Source of the DNA: Callorhinus ursinus
Lineage: Eukaryota; Chordata; Mammalia; Carnivora; Otariidae
Assembly: GCF_003265705.1 (NCBI RefSeq)
Contig: NW_020312785.1
Location: 132,433,790-132,497,789 of the forward strand
Direction of reading: 5' to 3'
DNA: 64,000 nt
A program made the translations under genes and the position numbers. Under the pieces are notes generated by a model. That model saw nothing but the letters and a program-made list of their open reading frames with translations. It searched no databases and was not told the DNA's origin. Positions 11,810 to 24,018 of this stretch are shown one piece after another; position 1 is the first letter of the stretch; the number at the start of each line of letters is the position of its first letter.

Positions 11810-12650
11810 ATGCTTGTGATAACCCAATAAAATTGTTTTTGCAAATCACTAATAAATCACAACAGTCTGGAAAACAGTGAGGAGAAGATGCAGGGAATGA
11901 TATTTGGGGTAATCCCTCCTAAATTTTATTTAACAATACCCACTTTAAAAGCTGAACAAGCAGAGGCTAGTCAAGGTTTTAGCTTCATAACTATTTTGAA
12001 TAATGGGGGACAAAGTGAAAAAGGGTAAAATCACAATCAACACCATGAGTAAAAAGTTCTGATTAAAGGCCCTAGACCTACACTCTAAAACACAAAGATC
12101 AACTTCATTTATGACAGACAACAAACTATAGCAAAAGTTGTTATCTCTGGAATAATTCAAGGCATTAAACACTAAAAAACCACTAACCAACAGGCCCAAC
12201 CAAAATTAGTCTATCAGTCCTCATTTATTATGATGTATGTGCCATTCTCTTGAGGCAGATTGAAAAATAAAGCTGAAATGGTATCATTTGGGCTTTCTAC
12301 AAAAATTTTTCTCAATGAACATGATTTACTTTTCTAACCAGATACCTCTACCTATTGTAGAGGCAGGAAGATGCAGCAACCCTCGATAATCTGAGATTCA
12401 CTGCCAACAAATTAGAATCTCAAGCTGCCCCTATTTGAAGTTCACAACCATAACTAAGGAAGCGCTAGCACTCTAAGTATAAAACAATCCCTAGTGGCCA
12501 ATCCACTCAATATTCACCACTTAACCTTTTTAACCCAATTAGGAGATGACAGCAAAATAAATTAACATATAAAGATTGACTATAAATGCAATTATGTAAA
12601 ACATGCAATTTGTACTTTTTAACTGTGATCTGAAACAATGAAATTTAATC
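11810..12650. other. Unassigned intron sequence
   Basis: No gene, RNA or named repeat recognised. Confidence 0.5.
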
Positions 12651-12667
12651 TAAAACTTCTTTCCCTC

Positions 12668-13385
12668 GGAGAAAGGGGAACCCTCCTACACTGTTGGTGG
12701 GAATGCAAGCTGGTGCAACCACTCTGGAAAACAGTATGGAGGTTCCTCAAAAAGTTGAAAATAGAGCTACCATACGACCCAGCAATTGCCCTACTGGGTA
12801 TTTACCCCAAGGATACAAATGTAGGGATCCGAAGGGGCACCTGCACTCCAATGTTTATAGCATCAACGTCCACAATAGCCAAACTATGGAAAGAGCCTAG
12901 ATGTCCATCAGTAGATGAATGGATAAAGAAGATGTGGTAGATATACACAATGGAATACTACTCAGCCATCAACAAAAATGAAATCTTGCCATTTGCAACA
13001 ACTGGATAGAACTAGAGGGTATTATGCTAAGCGAAAAAAGTCAGAGAAAGACAATTATCATATCTCACTGACGCGTGGAATTTAAGAAACAAAACAGAGG
13101 ATCATAAGGGAAGAGAGGAAAAAGTAAAACAAGATGAAACCAGAGAGGGAGACAAACCGTTAAGAGACCCTTAATCATAGGAAACAAACTGAGGGTTGCT
13201 GGAGGGGAGGCGGATTGGGATAACTGGGTGATGGATATTAAGGAGAAAACGTGATGTAATGAGCACTGGGTATTATATAAGACTGACGAATCACTGACCT
13301 CTACCTCTGAAACCAATAATACATTATATGTTAATTGAACTTAAATTTTAAAAATGGAAAAAAATAAAAAATAAATTAAAAAAAA
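12668..13385 (+). mobile_element. L1 3' end, 5'-truncated insertion
   Basis: Carries the C-terminal end of L1 ORF2 (residues such as [20 protein letters not shown] and [15 protein letters not shown]), then the 3' UTR and A-tail. A 16-bp target duplication AAAACTTCTTTCCCTC lies at 12652-12667 and 13386-13401. About 0.7 kb of the element remains, so it cannot move by itself. Confidence 0.95.
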
Positions 13386-13592
13386 AAAACTTCTTTCCCT
13401 CACTCCCTTTATGACCTTATCTCCTGCCTCTCATTCAACGCGTCTCCGCGTCTCCAAAATGAATTCTAATTCTGGAAGGGCCCATACTTTGCTATAAAAT
13501 CATTATATTAAAATACTGGTTTGATTTTTAATCAGTAAAATTACATTTATTTATATCTGACCTCTATCAAAATTGTTTTTAAAACAGATCTG

Positions 13593-13821
13593 GGGGCAAC
13601 GGGGTAGCTCAGTTAAGCATCTGCCTTCAGCTCAGGTCATGATCTCAGGGTTCTGGGATTAAGAACCACATCAAGCCTGGCATCGCATCAGGCTCCCATG
13701 GCATCAGGCTTCCTGCTCAGCCGGGAACCTGCTTCTCCCTCTCCCTCCTCTCCTCACCCCACCCCGTCCCCCAACCTTGTGCTCTTTCTCTCTAAAATAA
13801 ATAAATATTTAAAAATAAAAC
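13593..13821 (+). mobile_element. Diverged CAN-SINE
   Basis: Degenerate head (GGGGCAACGGGGTAGCTCAG) with an internal CATCAGGCT duplication. The duplication AAAACAGATCTG is at 13581-13592 and 13822-13833. Confidence 0.92.
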
Positions 13822-13941
13822 AAAACAGATCTGAAGTAGCTTGAAAAATGGAAGAAAACATCAACCTCAAAAAAAAAATGCAACTGACAATAGTCTTTAT
13901 CTGACCTCCTTAAAACTGCATTACCTTAAAATTCCTACAAT

Positions 13942-13963
13942 AATGACCTTTTGAAAGGTCATT
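13942..13963. promoter_or_regulatory. ER6-type nuclear receptor palindrome (candidate)
   Basis: AATGACCTTTTGAAAGGTCATT has 10-bp arms around a TG centre. It contains TGACCT and AGGTCA separated by six bases. Function is inferred from sequence alone. Confidence 0.35.
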
Positions 13964-14750
13964 TTTGTAATAGAATGTTAACTAATATAACCCATTAAAA
14001 TTCAATGCTACAAATAATCTAAAAATTCCTATATATCTCTAAATTGTTTAATGATTCAATGGCTCAAATTAATATATAACCATTTATATATAATGAAAAT
14101 ATGTGTACATATATTCAGAAGCTTCACTTTACCCAATTAAATACATGGTAATTCTTGTTATTTCAGATTACAGAAAAAATAATATAAATGATAATTAAAT
14201 TTAAGATGAAACTATAAATTCATAAAATTTCTGGTCATTGAGCCTTAGCAGAAGAACAATTAGGAACCATCTTAAACCTCCTCTGCCAAGCAGTGTGCTA
14301 AACTCCCCTAATACTGCAATACCCTGCAGACTGAATTCTGAAAGCCTAACAGTGACAAGAAGATACAGGAATATCTCATCAGAACAGAATTAAGCTATCT
14401 AGCAACCTCAGCTATCTGTAACAAGCCAAGAATCAGAAGACCATCTGAGGAGGTAAAACTGGTGTCACCTAGTGACATAACAGAAAACCCTTCTCCTCCC
14501 CTTTCCTGTTTAAATAACTACATGATTTCATTTGTTATCTATAACAAATCCATAACACATAAGAAATCCAATGTCAAAAGAAAATAATTAAAATAAGATT
14601 TAAAAAGACCACAACAGTCTAATACTAGTAATCAGTACTCTATTTTTAAAAGGAAAGACATATATTACATTTTAAATGTTTTGTCAAATGGTTAAATACG
14701 AAAATAATCTATGTTTTAAACTTCTAAACATTTTGTCCCTGATTCCTGAC
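13964..14750. other. Unassigned AT-rich intron sequence
   Basis: No recognisable feature. Confidence 0.5.
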
Positions 14751-14755
14751 AGAGA

Positions 14756-15440
14756 ACTCTTAAATCCCTTGGCATTTCTTAGAGGACAGCAGGATCTCTT
14801 GTTCCACTGAGGTGACTCCTAGTGGCTCCTGGATAGGGGCTGGTCATGGTTAGAAGCTTGGAATTCAGCCCTAACCCCACTCTCTGGAGAGGGGAGAGGG
14901 GCTGGAAATGGAGTTAATGACTGTCATGCCAACTCAATCAAGCCTCCATAAAACTCCCGAAGTACAAGGCCTGGAGAGCCTCCAGGTGGCCGCACCACGT
15001 GGGTGGAAGTGCTGGGAGAGTGGCACTCTTAAGAGATCGATGGAAGCTCCACAACCCCTTGCCCCATGCATCTCATCCATCTGGATGTTCATCTATGTCC
15101 TTTATCATATCCTTTTAGAATAAACTGGCAAACAGTAAATAAATGGTTTTTCTGAGGTCTGTGAGCTGCTCTAGCATATCAATCGAATCCAAGCAGGGAC
15201 AGGGGAACCTCGCTTTCTAGCTGTCAGTCAGAAGGACAGGTAACAACCTGGACTGGCCATTGGCATCTAAAGGGGCAGCTGTGTGAGTTGGGGTATTTAA
15301 CCTGGGGATCAGATGCTATCTCTAGACAGATAGTGCCAGAATTGAGTTAAATTGCAGGACACCCAGCTCGTGTCACAGAACTGCTTGGTGAGAGGAAACA
15401 CCCCCTCCCACAGCTGTTGTCAGAAGTGTGGTGAAGAGTA
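14756..15440 (+). mobile_element. LTR-like endogenous retrovirus remnant
   Basis: Resembles an old mammalian LTR, with AATAAACTGGCAAACAGTAA (polyadenylation region, about 15120) followed by CTGTGAGCTGCTCTAGCA and GGACACCCAGCTCGTGTC. The family is not assigned and there is no intact gene. Confidence 0.5.
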
Positions 15441-15689
15441 AAGAGAAGTCAACGTGGCAGTCATGTGAGAGTTAAGGAAAAATACAGGTAGAAGACTGAG
15501 TTTTTCCTAATACCTAATCTTACCACAGAGCTATCCAGAATATCTCAATGCCAGAGGATAGTCAAGACTCTCTTTTCTATTTCTTTTCAATCAATATGTA
15601 GACTAATTCTTTTAGAATTTTAATTTTGTTATATGAGATATTTCATAAGAATAGAGGTTGGTTACTAACTACATGTTTCCACAGGCATA

Positions 15690-15860
15690 TTCAGCATTTT
15701 ATGCACAGTATAATCTTTTCCCTGATCCTGAAGAAGCCCTATAAGTATTATAATTTCAATTTTACAGATGAGAAAAATGAGATTCAAAGATGTTAGTTGC
15801 CCAAGGCCACCAGGTAGCAGATTACGTATGGGAACCCCGTGTGTGTGAACCCCAAGCACA
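15690..15860 (-). mobile_element. MIR
   Basis: Reverse MIR core: TTTTACAGATGAGAAAAATG and GCCCAAGGCCACCAGGTAGC. Confidence 0.8.
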
Positions 15861-16141
15861 TACTTGTCAGGGGCTAAGATCAGGCTACTCCAAATTTTAC
15901 CTTGTCCTGAAAATAAGGTTTTGGCCTTGTGGTTATTTAGTGAATTTCCTATTAGCTGAATAAAAACAGTTCAATAAAATAAAATGAAAGACAAAATGAA
16001 GGCCAATTTTAGTCTGAAAGAATCCCTTATTCCTAACAAAAGGGAGACCAACCTGCCCAGATTTAAACAGGCCCACAACAGAACCTTATCCTGAGGATAC
16101 TACTAATGGAACGTGCAAAAATGGATAAAGAAATTCCTCCT

Positions 16142-16164
16142 ATTAAAAAAAAAAAAAAAGAAAG
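16142..16164 (+). mobile_element. Minimal poly-A retroposition scar
   Basis: A 23-bp insert, mostly A with a GAAAG end, lies between two exact copies of AAAGAAATTCCTCCT (16127-16141 and 16165-16179). This is what an extreme 5'-truncated retroposon would leave. Confidence 0.6.
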
Positions 16165-16179
16165 AAAGAAATTCCTCCT

Positions 16180-17225
16180 GAACATATTATAAGGTCATCT
16201 GGGAACAATTATAAGCAAAACAAAAATAAATACAGAGTATTACTGAAAGGGCTCTACCAAGTCAGTGCACCGGCCAGTTACAGCACCCGTGCAAACACTG
16301 GTGCATGGACCAGGAAGTTAGGGAGGCAGAGTCCGGGAAGAAAGAGGGCCCATGGGCCTCAAAAATCACAAAATTAAACGCAAATGAACAAAAACCAATA
16401 CACTTTTTATGTAAGTAATAATCCTAATGAATTAAGAGAAATAGCACAATTTCAAACCAATATATATGTAACAGCTGACATCGTATCTGGGGTTTGAGAT
16501 CCCTCTTCTTGCCATTGGTCCTTTTATAATTGTATACATTAAAACTCGCAGATTTTCATAAAGCAAATATTACACAAGTATTAATGTATTTAGAACTTGT
16601 GAAGTATCTTAAGAGACATAAAATTTTCATTTTAATGTACTTAATATTCACTTGCTTGAAATCATATCATAGTTTTAAAAAATATTAAGTACTCTTACTC
16701 TGGGATCAATCCAGTGTGTTTATTCAATATTACCCCTCAATAGAACCAAGGCAAAAAATATTCTCTTCTACTGGCAGTTACATCAAGCAAAGCAGGAGTC
16801 TTTTCCTTGATGATAACACCCCAGATAAAAGCTGTAAGATTTCTTAACTGATTATAAACAATTAACCATATTCAACTTCAAATCTTAGTTCATGATATTA
16901 TCTTAATATTCATTCACTGAACAAATAGTCATTGAATGCTTTCTATGTGTTAAACCCCAGAATAGACCTAATTGAGGAATCAAAAGTGATCCAGAAAAAT
17001 ATATTAAATTCCTTGAATTTGGAGACAAAGAGGCAAATTTCTTTGAAATATTTAGTTTCCGCATTAGCAACAAATTCACAGAAGTTATAGTAATAAAAAT
17101 TTTTAATATAAAAATAGTTAATTATCTAAGACAAATAGAGCTTTCAAGTATCATACATGTAAAATTATCTAATGTGATTAATGTTAAATGGTACTGACAA
17201 ACAGGGATCACTGACTACTCTCGGC
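16180..17225. other. Unassigned intron sequence
   Basis: Mostly unique sequence. A weak old-repeat match (ATTGAATGCTTTCTATGTGT) lies near 16,930. Confidence 0.5.
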
Positions 17226-17244
17226 TAATGAGAAATGGAACAAG

Positions 17245-17400
17245 AGGGAGAAGCAGTGATTTGTCATCAACCATGAGTTCAAATCTCAGCTTAGCCTCCT
17301 ACGAATTGTATGACCTGGAAAATTTCAGAAAATTTCTCTGCCTAGGAGTTCACATCTGTAACAGGGATAATAAGTGATTAAAAGATGCCTAATAAAATGC
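17245..17400 (+). mobile_element. MIR
   Basis: Diverged MIR: GAGTTCAAATCTCAGCTTAG, TTCACATCTGTAACAGGGAT. Confidence 0.65.
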
Positions 17401-18440
17401 ATGCCTCAAAGAAAGCTTTCTCTAAAGAGTTAGTTACCTGTTCTTCACTTGCCCCAGAGCAAAAGACAAAATCATTAATCCTACATTAGCAATTCACAAC
17501 AATATGAGAATCATGGCATTCCTCCTCCTTACCCAGCGCTCCCGTTAGAAGAGGTTTCATTAGTCCATGTGAGGTGCTGGGAAGTCTCAGAATACCACTG
17601 AGGTTTGCACTCAAATATAAATATGAAAATACTTTCAAGAGAAGAAAAAAATGATTCTCTTTTCCAAATTATTGGCTTCTAAAAACCGGCTAAATAGAAA
17701 TCATTTTAGTCTTATTTTTAATTAGTTTTAAATGTAGGAACTGACACTTCACATGGAGTCCATACAACGGGAAGAATCCATAGGTAGAGTGCTGTCTTCC
17801 CACAGTACTGCTACACTGCACACCTCTATGGAAAGCGGTCACACCACACTCAAGGTAAATGGTGCCTTCCAGAACGAAACCAGAAAACTGAGTGGTGCCC
17901 CTCCAACTGTGCCGCAGTAATCTCAACAATTAATCGTAATTAGTCTGGATGATTTCTTTTTTAACACTTACAATCCTCAATTGAAGGTAAGTATAAAAAT
18001 CGAAAGGAAAATTCTAAGTTTAAGAATATATATAACCAAGCAGTTCTTTCCTATGCCTAAGGCACCTTCAGTTTCTTCCCACATCATGCCTTCTACTTAC
18101 TCCTCCACAATCTAAATCCCTGGAGAGAAAGGAGTTGAAAGTGAGAGGAGGATCAGTACCATGCAAACTCAAAGCTGCCAAAGGATTCAGTAACAGAGCT
18201 AGGCACGTAGTATGTGCTTTTACTGATAAGCATATATTAACAACTCTGCCATTCATATGGTGCCTTTTTAACACGAAAAATTAAGCAGCCGATATCATAT
18301 TAAATTATACCAAGTCACTCACGAAATAGCTAGGTGTTAACCCATGACCTAAAGTAATATAAGAAACCATCCCTTCTATATTACTGAATAGATACTGTGT
18401 TTGCACAGTTCAAAAACCAAAACTACATAGAAAGGTATGT
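17401..18440. other. Unassigned intron sequence
   Basis: No feature recognised. Confidence 0.5.
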
Positions 18441-18810
18441 ATTAAAGTCTTGCCCCCACTCCTGTCTCAATTCCTGTTCCCTCATACCTTTCATGGCAAC
18501 CATTTTTTGTTGTTTTTTTGTTTTCCTTTCCTGTGTATTTATAAAAATACTAGTAAATACAAATATACATTCTTATTATCCCCTTAAAGGCACTGTATAG
18601 TGCCCTCTGTCGCTCACTTTGCCTTTTTTAATCTATTTATCCTAGAGATCTGTCCACATCAGCACAAAGAGATCTTCCCCACTCTTTTTTTATAGTAGTA
18701 CCTCACTCTGTGGCTATACCACCATTTATTCAACCAGACCTTATCAGGTTGCTTCCAAAGTGTCTTCCTAAGTGATACATTTTTCAAATCTCTCCTGCTA
18801 CTGTAACAAA
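18440..18810 (-). mobile_element. Old L1 fragment
   Basis: Antisense old L1 3' region: GAGATCTGTCCACATCAGCA and CACCATTTATTCAACCAGAC. Confidence 0.6.
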
Positions 18811-18829
18811 GTGAATTATCACTATCACA

Positions 18830-20230
18830 GGATTTGCTTTCTTAGACCTGTATTAAGAGAGATTAGTGACCTACTGTTCATATTTTGTAAGAACCATCAG
18901 AAATTTCCATTTCACATGACTATATTCTCTCCCCATCAAAGTTTAATGTATTTATTATAGGATTTCTCAGAGCCTTTAATACACCATTATGCATTATGAA
19001 TCTCTGAAAAGTATAGTGTGTGACATTTCCCAAACTCAACTGGCAAAACCTGCTATAGACGAAATATTCCCCAAAACAAACCTTAGCAGATACCGGAGTT
19101 ATAATATAATCATTACTGTCATCTATTTAAGCAAAGTGTAAGACTTCTATAAACTTCTAAGAAAGCCAGCTGAGCTAATTTTTAGACTAGGCATTCCTTC
19201 ACTACTTTTTGGATTATAAACCCCTTTGAGATCTGAATGTAAAGCCATTTGACCCTCTCCCGGAAAGAATGCATACAAGCATAAAATTTTTCAGTTTCTG
19301 GGGATTCATGGACCACAGTCTCCATGGTCTTATCTATTTTGGAAGCAACTTTGAATAGGAGTGCTATATTACCTGTGGCAGCATTAATACTCCAAATGTT
19401 AGGACAGAACCCAGAGCTAATGAAAAAACACAAGAGAATTCACCATGAAGTGTACCTTGATGCAAAGCAAACAAGGCACACTCAAAGGGATCATGTTTAA
19501 CAATTAATGGTACCAAGCAAAGTAAATTCTACTAAATAATTGTGCGAACTGTCACGAGGGGTTGTAGTCTGATTTTTACACAGATGTCTCTCATTTTAAA
19601 TAAATAAATTAGATTCTTACAGGATTAAAAAAGTTCGTCTTTAATTCATTTTGTACAAGATGATCTTAACATCCAGGATTTTCAGAATGCAATACATTTC
19701 ACATTAGACAGCAATATCTACCAGAAATATTTCTGTTGCAGATCTGAACGTGACAGTGTGAATGCCCAGAGGAGAAAAAAAAATTCTGGGAATTTAAAAT
19801 GGAGAGCAAAAAATCCCCAAGCATGATTATAGTCCAGTAGGCAAAATGATTAGAACAGAAGTATTAAATTGAAAACGTGACAAATGCGGGGCTACCACAT
19901 CCGACTTGGGATTGGTACCCTACAGAAAGGCAGAAGGGCATTCAGAGAGGGCCGGTGGGGACTGAAGCGCAGACCAGGCTCCTCTCATGGAGCCTGGTGC
20001 TAAAGTCTGAATATGCCTACAAGGGGCATCTGTTGTAATTCAGACAAACACAGTCCAGTAATACCCTTCTTCCCTCCATTCCCTGACACTTCCCCCCCAA
20101 AACCCCACCCACCCATGGCAAATATGAAAAAGTGCTACAATTGTAAAAAAGAAAGATGTTTTTCTAGATCACGACAACATCCCAGTAGCCAAACTATAAT
20201 AGAATGGAAATTTCTAATTTAAATTCTTAT
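18830..20230. other. Unassigned intron sequence
   Basis: Apparently unique. A slightly GC-richer patch lies at about 19,885-20,010. Confidence 0.5.
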
Positions 20231-20242
20231 CAAAAATTTGTT

Positions 20243-20433
20243 GGGGTGCCTGGGTGGCTCAGTCCGTTAAGCGACTGCCTTTGGCTCAGGTCATGATCCC
20301 AGGGTCCAGGGATGGAGCCCCAAGAGGGGTTCCCTACTTAGTGGGGAGTCTGCTTCTCCCTCTACCCCTCTCCCCTGCCACTGCTCCATGCATGCACTCT
20401 CTCACAAATAAATAAATAAAATCTTTTTTTAAA
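20243..20433 (+). mobile_element. CAN-SINE
   Basis: First of an adjacent opposed pair. Its target sequence AAAAATTTGTT is at 20232-20242 and again at about 20434. Confidence 0.95.
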
Positions 20434-20445
20434 AAAATTTGTTTC

Positions 20446-20457
20446 CTTCTTTCTTTC

Positions 20458-20488
<31 letters not shown>

Positions 20489-20632
20489 GAGAGGGAAAGA
20501 AAGAAATTTAGACTTCCCCCAAAGCCAGCACGGAGCCAGATGGGGGGGCTCAATCTCACAACCCTGAGATCATGGCCTGAGCTGAAATCAAGAGTCAGAT
20601 GCTTAACCGACTGAACCACCCAGGCACAGCTC
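20446..20632 (-). mobile_element. CAN-SINE
   Basis: Second of the pair, in reverse. A long T-run (about 20460-20485) begins it, and it ends before a third copy of AAAAATTTGTTTC at 20634. Confidence 0.95.
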
Positions 20633-20649
20633 AAAAATTTGTTTCTTAA

Positions 20650-23600
20650 GAGAACTTTTTTTTCTTAATGAAAACCTCTCCAAATACTACCATGGAACTC
20701 GATGGGAGGAGAGTCTACTACATATAAATTTGCTCTATTCCTATCTTTGTTGAAAACATCAATTCCTAAGGTAAGATCTGTGTTAAGTATCTTCAGTATT
20801 TTCCAGAATAAAGAATGGTATCAAGCTGAAAACAATCTGTATATAAAAGAACATGCACCAAGCATAAAAGCACCAAGTGTTAATAATTAACATTTGCTAT
20901 GGCAAATTATGAGAAAAAGAGATTATAAGTATCATGTTTTCTTTTCTCATGCTCTTATGAGAAACCAGTCCACAGTCCATTCTATAATATAAAGTACAGG
21001 CACGCTGCACACGTGAATCCGTTTTCAAAGGTATATCCAATTCCCAAGTTCCTAGTCAGGGATGACATATAACTCAACAGCTTCTCCAAATCAGGAAATC
21101 TGACAAAAAAGCAGTACAGTGCTGAACTCCAGAAAGAGAGGCCAATTCTATACTGTCCGACATGTAAACAAAATAAAAACCAATGACGCTAATCTACATA
21201 TTCTCTACAAAAGAAAAACAACATTTAAAGTTATCTTTTCTATTTCATTATGAAAAGGCAGATTATGCTTTACGCTTCACTCGGATATTGTTGAAAAAAA
21301 CTGTTTAGACTTATTAAAATCCAAACTATGGCTTAATAAAAATTAAAATATTTAAAAATACCTTCTTTGGAGTAAATATGAAAATCTGCGTATAATAGCC
21401 AAACTAGAACCTTTCTGCACTGGCAAATCAGCTCCCGATAAAAGTGCATATTTATGTCATGATCACATACATTATCTTCCTAAACCAAGCACTGAAGAAA
21501 AAAAAGTGTTTGGCCACTCTCAACTTACAGCAGTCATTAAAAATGTCCAGCCCATGAAGTGAAGAGTCACTAATTTAGGAAACCTAGCACTACTCCAGGC
21601 TGCTAAGTCCTGTGCCCTCAGGAAGACTGTTAACAGCAACACTAACAAATACTATCCTAACACCATGCCAAACATAGATTCCTTCATGGTTTATTATCAT
21701 AATTACAAATAATCCTAAAAGTCTCCCCAAGTTATAAAATTCAATGAATATTACTCAACAAAATACATGAAGTAATTTACTAAACAAAAACAGAGGCAAA
21801 CTTCATTGTAAGCTAAAATACTGAGACAGGTACCTGCTTTGTACAGGAACCAAAAATTCTCTTGGTTCCAAAGTGGGCTTAAAAGCAGCTGGGCGGGTTG
21901 CTGCACCCTTACATAGATAAACACTGACCTTTATTACTGATACATGCTTACTGCAAAATTGGAAATACTGTATCCATAAAAAGCAGATAACTATAGAAGA
22001 ATGTATAATCAGCAAGAGGAGGCTATAATATAAATCAAAAGCCACACTGTCTGTAACACTAACCCTCTGAATCATCTGTATGCTCCTTTTATGTAAATGG
22101 CCCATTTTGTCAGCTGCAGATTCTATCCACTTTAAGATCATATTTGTGGGTAAAATATAGTAAGAAAGAAGGGGAAGGAAAAAGGAAGAAAAACAACCCA
22201 TTACAGGATGTTGACAAGTTTAACTACTAAGGCTTTAAAATATATGGGTTAGCACACCACATACCACTAAAATAAACCAGGTTCCTCTAACAACAGGTTA
22301 CTTTGGCTTTCGATTTTAAACTACTCAAGTAACAGAAGACTAGTGTAACAAAACAGTCTAATTTTCATGCCTAAACTAAACTCTCCTAGAAGAAAACCTG
22401 TGTACTTCTCAGTTTCAATTACCAAATAAAACAATTCTTCAATCCAACTCAATTGTCCTACAGTTTCATTTGGACAGATGAGATTTCTGTCTCTCCCTTT
22501 ATTACAACTCTATGGACTGTGACGCAGAGAAACCAACTAAAGGCAAAAAGGTAACTAAAATTCTGATACTGTGCCTGGGTACATATTATCTCCAGAGTTA
22601 TCAATATCTAACCACAGATCCCAAAGAGTATGCTTACTTACAGACCCACCAAAAAACCTTCTACTTTGCCAATCACCACTGAATTCACACTAGGTTGTTA
22701 CTATCTTTTATTTATTGAATGACTACTTTTTAAAAAGTATTTCTAATGGACTCAGGAAAATGTTTCAACTGGCACTCACAAATGGAATTAGCAGGAATGC
22801 AAATACTATCACTGCGTTCACTATACATGCCAAAATAAACTCAATGAGATTAGGACTCTACCTTGTGTGCCCATATCCTCAGCGCCTGGCACCTGGGAGA
22901 TAATTTAATACCCATAAAATGAATGAAATTGTAAAACAACAAAACTCATGAAACAGCCCAAAAATTTCAGTGGTAACAGAACCGTGTTAAGTAATGCACT
23001 ACTGACAAGAATAAACACTTACCAAAACTTGGGAACCTTCTAAACAGTAATAGAATATTTAATACCAAAAAATAAGACTGACTGTTCAAGTCAATTCTAA
23101 GGGAGGCCTGCAATAAGTTTTTGTAGCAAAGCAAACAAAGTTGCATTTCTATAAAATTTAAATGACTTTCCTCCAAACCCAAAACCATGATCAATGAAAA
23201 GAACAGAATTTTAGAAGAAGAAACCTCAGAGCCTAAATTATGGAACAGATGGGCTTGTTTCAGAGCAATATAAACTGCCACCAATGTATTTAAAAATTTT
23301 GCATAATCACATACCCAAGATAGCATTTTATGAATATTAATTTTATTCTACTTTTTTGGCTATGCCAAGTAGTTGCCTGTTAAAGAAGAAATGACTAATG
23401 AATATCATAATCTTCCATTTTTATGACTTTTCCAGGGGAAAATTGATGAGAAAAAGTAACTATCAATGCAAACATTTCCTCTCTTCCCAGTTTTTAAGCT
23501 ACAGTGTTCTGTACCGACTTAAACCAACAGTTTTCCTGTTCTCCCATTCTGTTTTTAGACTGTCTGCTGGGATAGCTTATTATATTTGATTTCTATTACT

Positions 23601-23690
23601 GATTCGTACATGTTTACTGTAGCCAAGTCTTATCTCCCCAAAGATTTAGGAGGTATACCCTCCCAAAGTGTTCCTCTGTCATGCCTTTAG
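20650..23690. other. Long repeat-poor intron stretch
   Basis: About 3 kb with no SINE or L1. Open frames of up to 132 residues have no recognisable domain. A weak L2-like scrap (CCTCAGCGCCTGGCACCTGG) lies near 22,880. Confidence 0.5.
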
Positions 23691-23810
23691 TAAGTGCTTG
23701 ATAGTTCTTTGTCATTCATTTGAATGTAAGTTCTATTAGAGCAGAGCTGGTTCTGTCTTGCTGGATACGACAAAATAGGTTCTAAGTGTTATTACAATGA
23801 ATGAATGAAT
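23690..23810 (+). mobile_element. L2 fragment
   Basis: L2 3'-end pattern: GTAAGTTCTATTAGAGCAGA through TGAATGAATGAAT. Confidence 0.55.
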
Positions 23811-24000
23811 CACTGATCTGGAAGGCAATAGCATTACCATGCTTCTTTTGCTAGCTAAGTAGACAATATTTGAGAAGACACAGATTCCATCTAGCTTTAT
23901 GAAAACCAGAATGTTCTTTAACTGCTCTGAACTGAAAATTTGCAAATAATAAATTTAAGGACAACACTGTATTTGATATACATAACAAAGAAAGTGCTAA

Positions 24001-24018
24001 AAAAAAAAAAAAAAAACC
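24001..24018. repeat. Poly-A run
   Basis: Homopolymer of about 17 A. Confidence 0.9.

Noticed and set aside
12638..12940. 100-codon frame that looks protein-like
   Set aside because: It is the C-terminal end of L1 ORF2 within a truncated insertion, not a host gene.
14990..15010. E-box CACGTG near 14996
   Set aside because: Lies inside an LTR-like remnant and a six-base match is expected many times by chance.
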